From positions 80,387 through 144,386 of the forward strand of contig DLHJ01000005.1 in assembly GCA_002483145.1 (NCBI GenBank): 64,000 nt of DNA, written 5' to 3'. Below the pieces are notes generated by a model. That model searched no databases, had not been told where the DNA came from, and saw only the letters and a program-made list of their open reading frames with translations. Shown piece by piece: positions 63,808-64,000 of the stretch. Both the position numbers and the translations under genes were made by a program. The DNA comes from Cellvibrio sp. UBA7671 (lineage in GTDB: Bacteria > Pseudomonadota > Gammaproteobacteria > Pseudomonadales > Cellvibrionaceae). Every line of letters begins with the position of its first letter. The first letter of the stretch is position 1.

Positions 63808-64000
63808 CTATCTCACCTCCACATCAACCAAACGCAAAACATCAAACGCTGGCTCCTCATACGGATGAGCACTGCGCAATGCAGACACCGCAGCACTAAT
63901 CAACTCATCAGCACAGACCATTTCAACACGGTATTCCGGTAAAACTTCCAGCTGATCCTGCGTACCAATGAAAGGGGTTGCACCAGCGAGCGGACGAAAC
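63808..64000 (-). CDS. NIF3/YqfO-like protein, C-terminal end only
   Basis: Partial gene cut by the right window edge; 63 codons and a TAG stop are present. The visible part begins FRPLAGATPFIGTQDQLEVL, followed by PEYRVEMVCADELISAAVSA and LRSAHPYEEPAFDVLRLVDV. The HPYEEPAFDV motif is characteristic of the YqfO insert-like (CutA/PII-like) domain in NIF3-family or short NGG1p-interacting-factor-like proteins. Whether this is a full NIF3 enzyme or the short stand-alone domain cannot be decided here. Its tail supplies the Shine-Dalgarno of the Nudix gene. Confidence 0.75.
   Translation of the reverse strand, partial: FRPLAGATPFIGTQDQLEVLPEYRVEMVCADELISAAVSALRSAHPYEEPAFDVLRLVDVEVR

Noticed and set aside
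1-64000. CRISPR array, prophage or insertion sequence
   Set aside because: No regularly spaced repeats, phage structural genes, transposases or integrases were found in any frame.

Overview
The window reads as chromosome of a moderately AT-leaning gammaproteobacterium. Cellvibrio or a close relative is the best guess. The reasons are gammaproteobacterial gene types and pairs (thrS with a tRNA-mimic operator, nfuA, MetH, Fiu/PiuC, YjcH/ActP, gltX beside tRNA-Ala) and secreted polysaccharide-related proteins with the polyserine linkers typical of Cellvibrio and Saccharophagus. This is an inference from protein style; there is no rRNA in the window.

Layout, 1-14.3 kb (all minus strand): a nearly complete thrS with a promoter and a leader carrying two tRNA-Thr anticodon-arm mimics; a small membrane protein; an LpxR-type lipid A deacylase; then an iron block read leftwards from two Fur boxes: Fiu-like TonB receptor, PiuC, a MacA-MacB-NodT tripartite exporter and a PepSY/flavodoxin/CysJ-like membrane reductase. 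14.4-17.1 kb (plus): a periplasmic binding protein, a lipoprotein and a Sel1/TonB-C chimera. 17.2-22.3 kb: NfuA, a small membrane protein, and cobalamin-dependent MetH with a terminator-like hairpin in its leader.

22.4-29 kb is the most accessory-looking stretch. It holds small hypotheticals, two VOC proteins plus the decayed remnant of a third, an MNT-HEPN pair lying between an intact gene and a broken second copy of that gene, and a RES-domain/DUF2971 pair. It ends at a tRNA-Ala with a textbook promoter and terminator. gltX follows.

31-43.5 kb: DUF1801 and VOC proteins, a large secreted di-heme oxidoreductase with a discoidin-like domain and polyserine linkers, an MHYT-GGDEF protein with a degenerate signature, and a sulfide-response locus. 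In that locus a sulfide:quinone oxidoreductase with all three catalytic cysteines is divergent from a BigR-type two-cysteine ArsR repressor, which leads an RND pump and a DUF2892 membrane protein.

43.6-54.3 kb: DUF6165, heptosyltransferase and family 2 glycosyltransferase (LPS core), an esterase-like lipoprotein, a DesK/DesR-like two-component system, YjcH-ActP acetate uptake, a diguanylate cyclase, a GH16-like lipoprotein and an RluA-type pseudouridine synthase. 54.5-64 kb: siroheme sulfite reductase with DUF934, a patatin-like phospholipase, SPFH/NfeD, an acyl-CoA dehydrogenase with an acyl-CoA ligase, a Nudix CoA pyrophosphatase started by TTG, and the end of a NIF3-like gene.

No CRISPR array, rRNA, integrase, transposase or prophage was seen. 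Start codons were moved from the longest possible reading frame wherever a Shine-Dalgarno sequence or a regulatory site argued for it.
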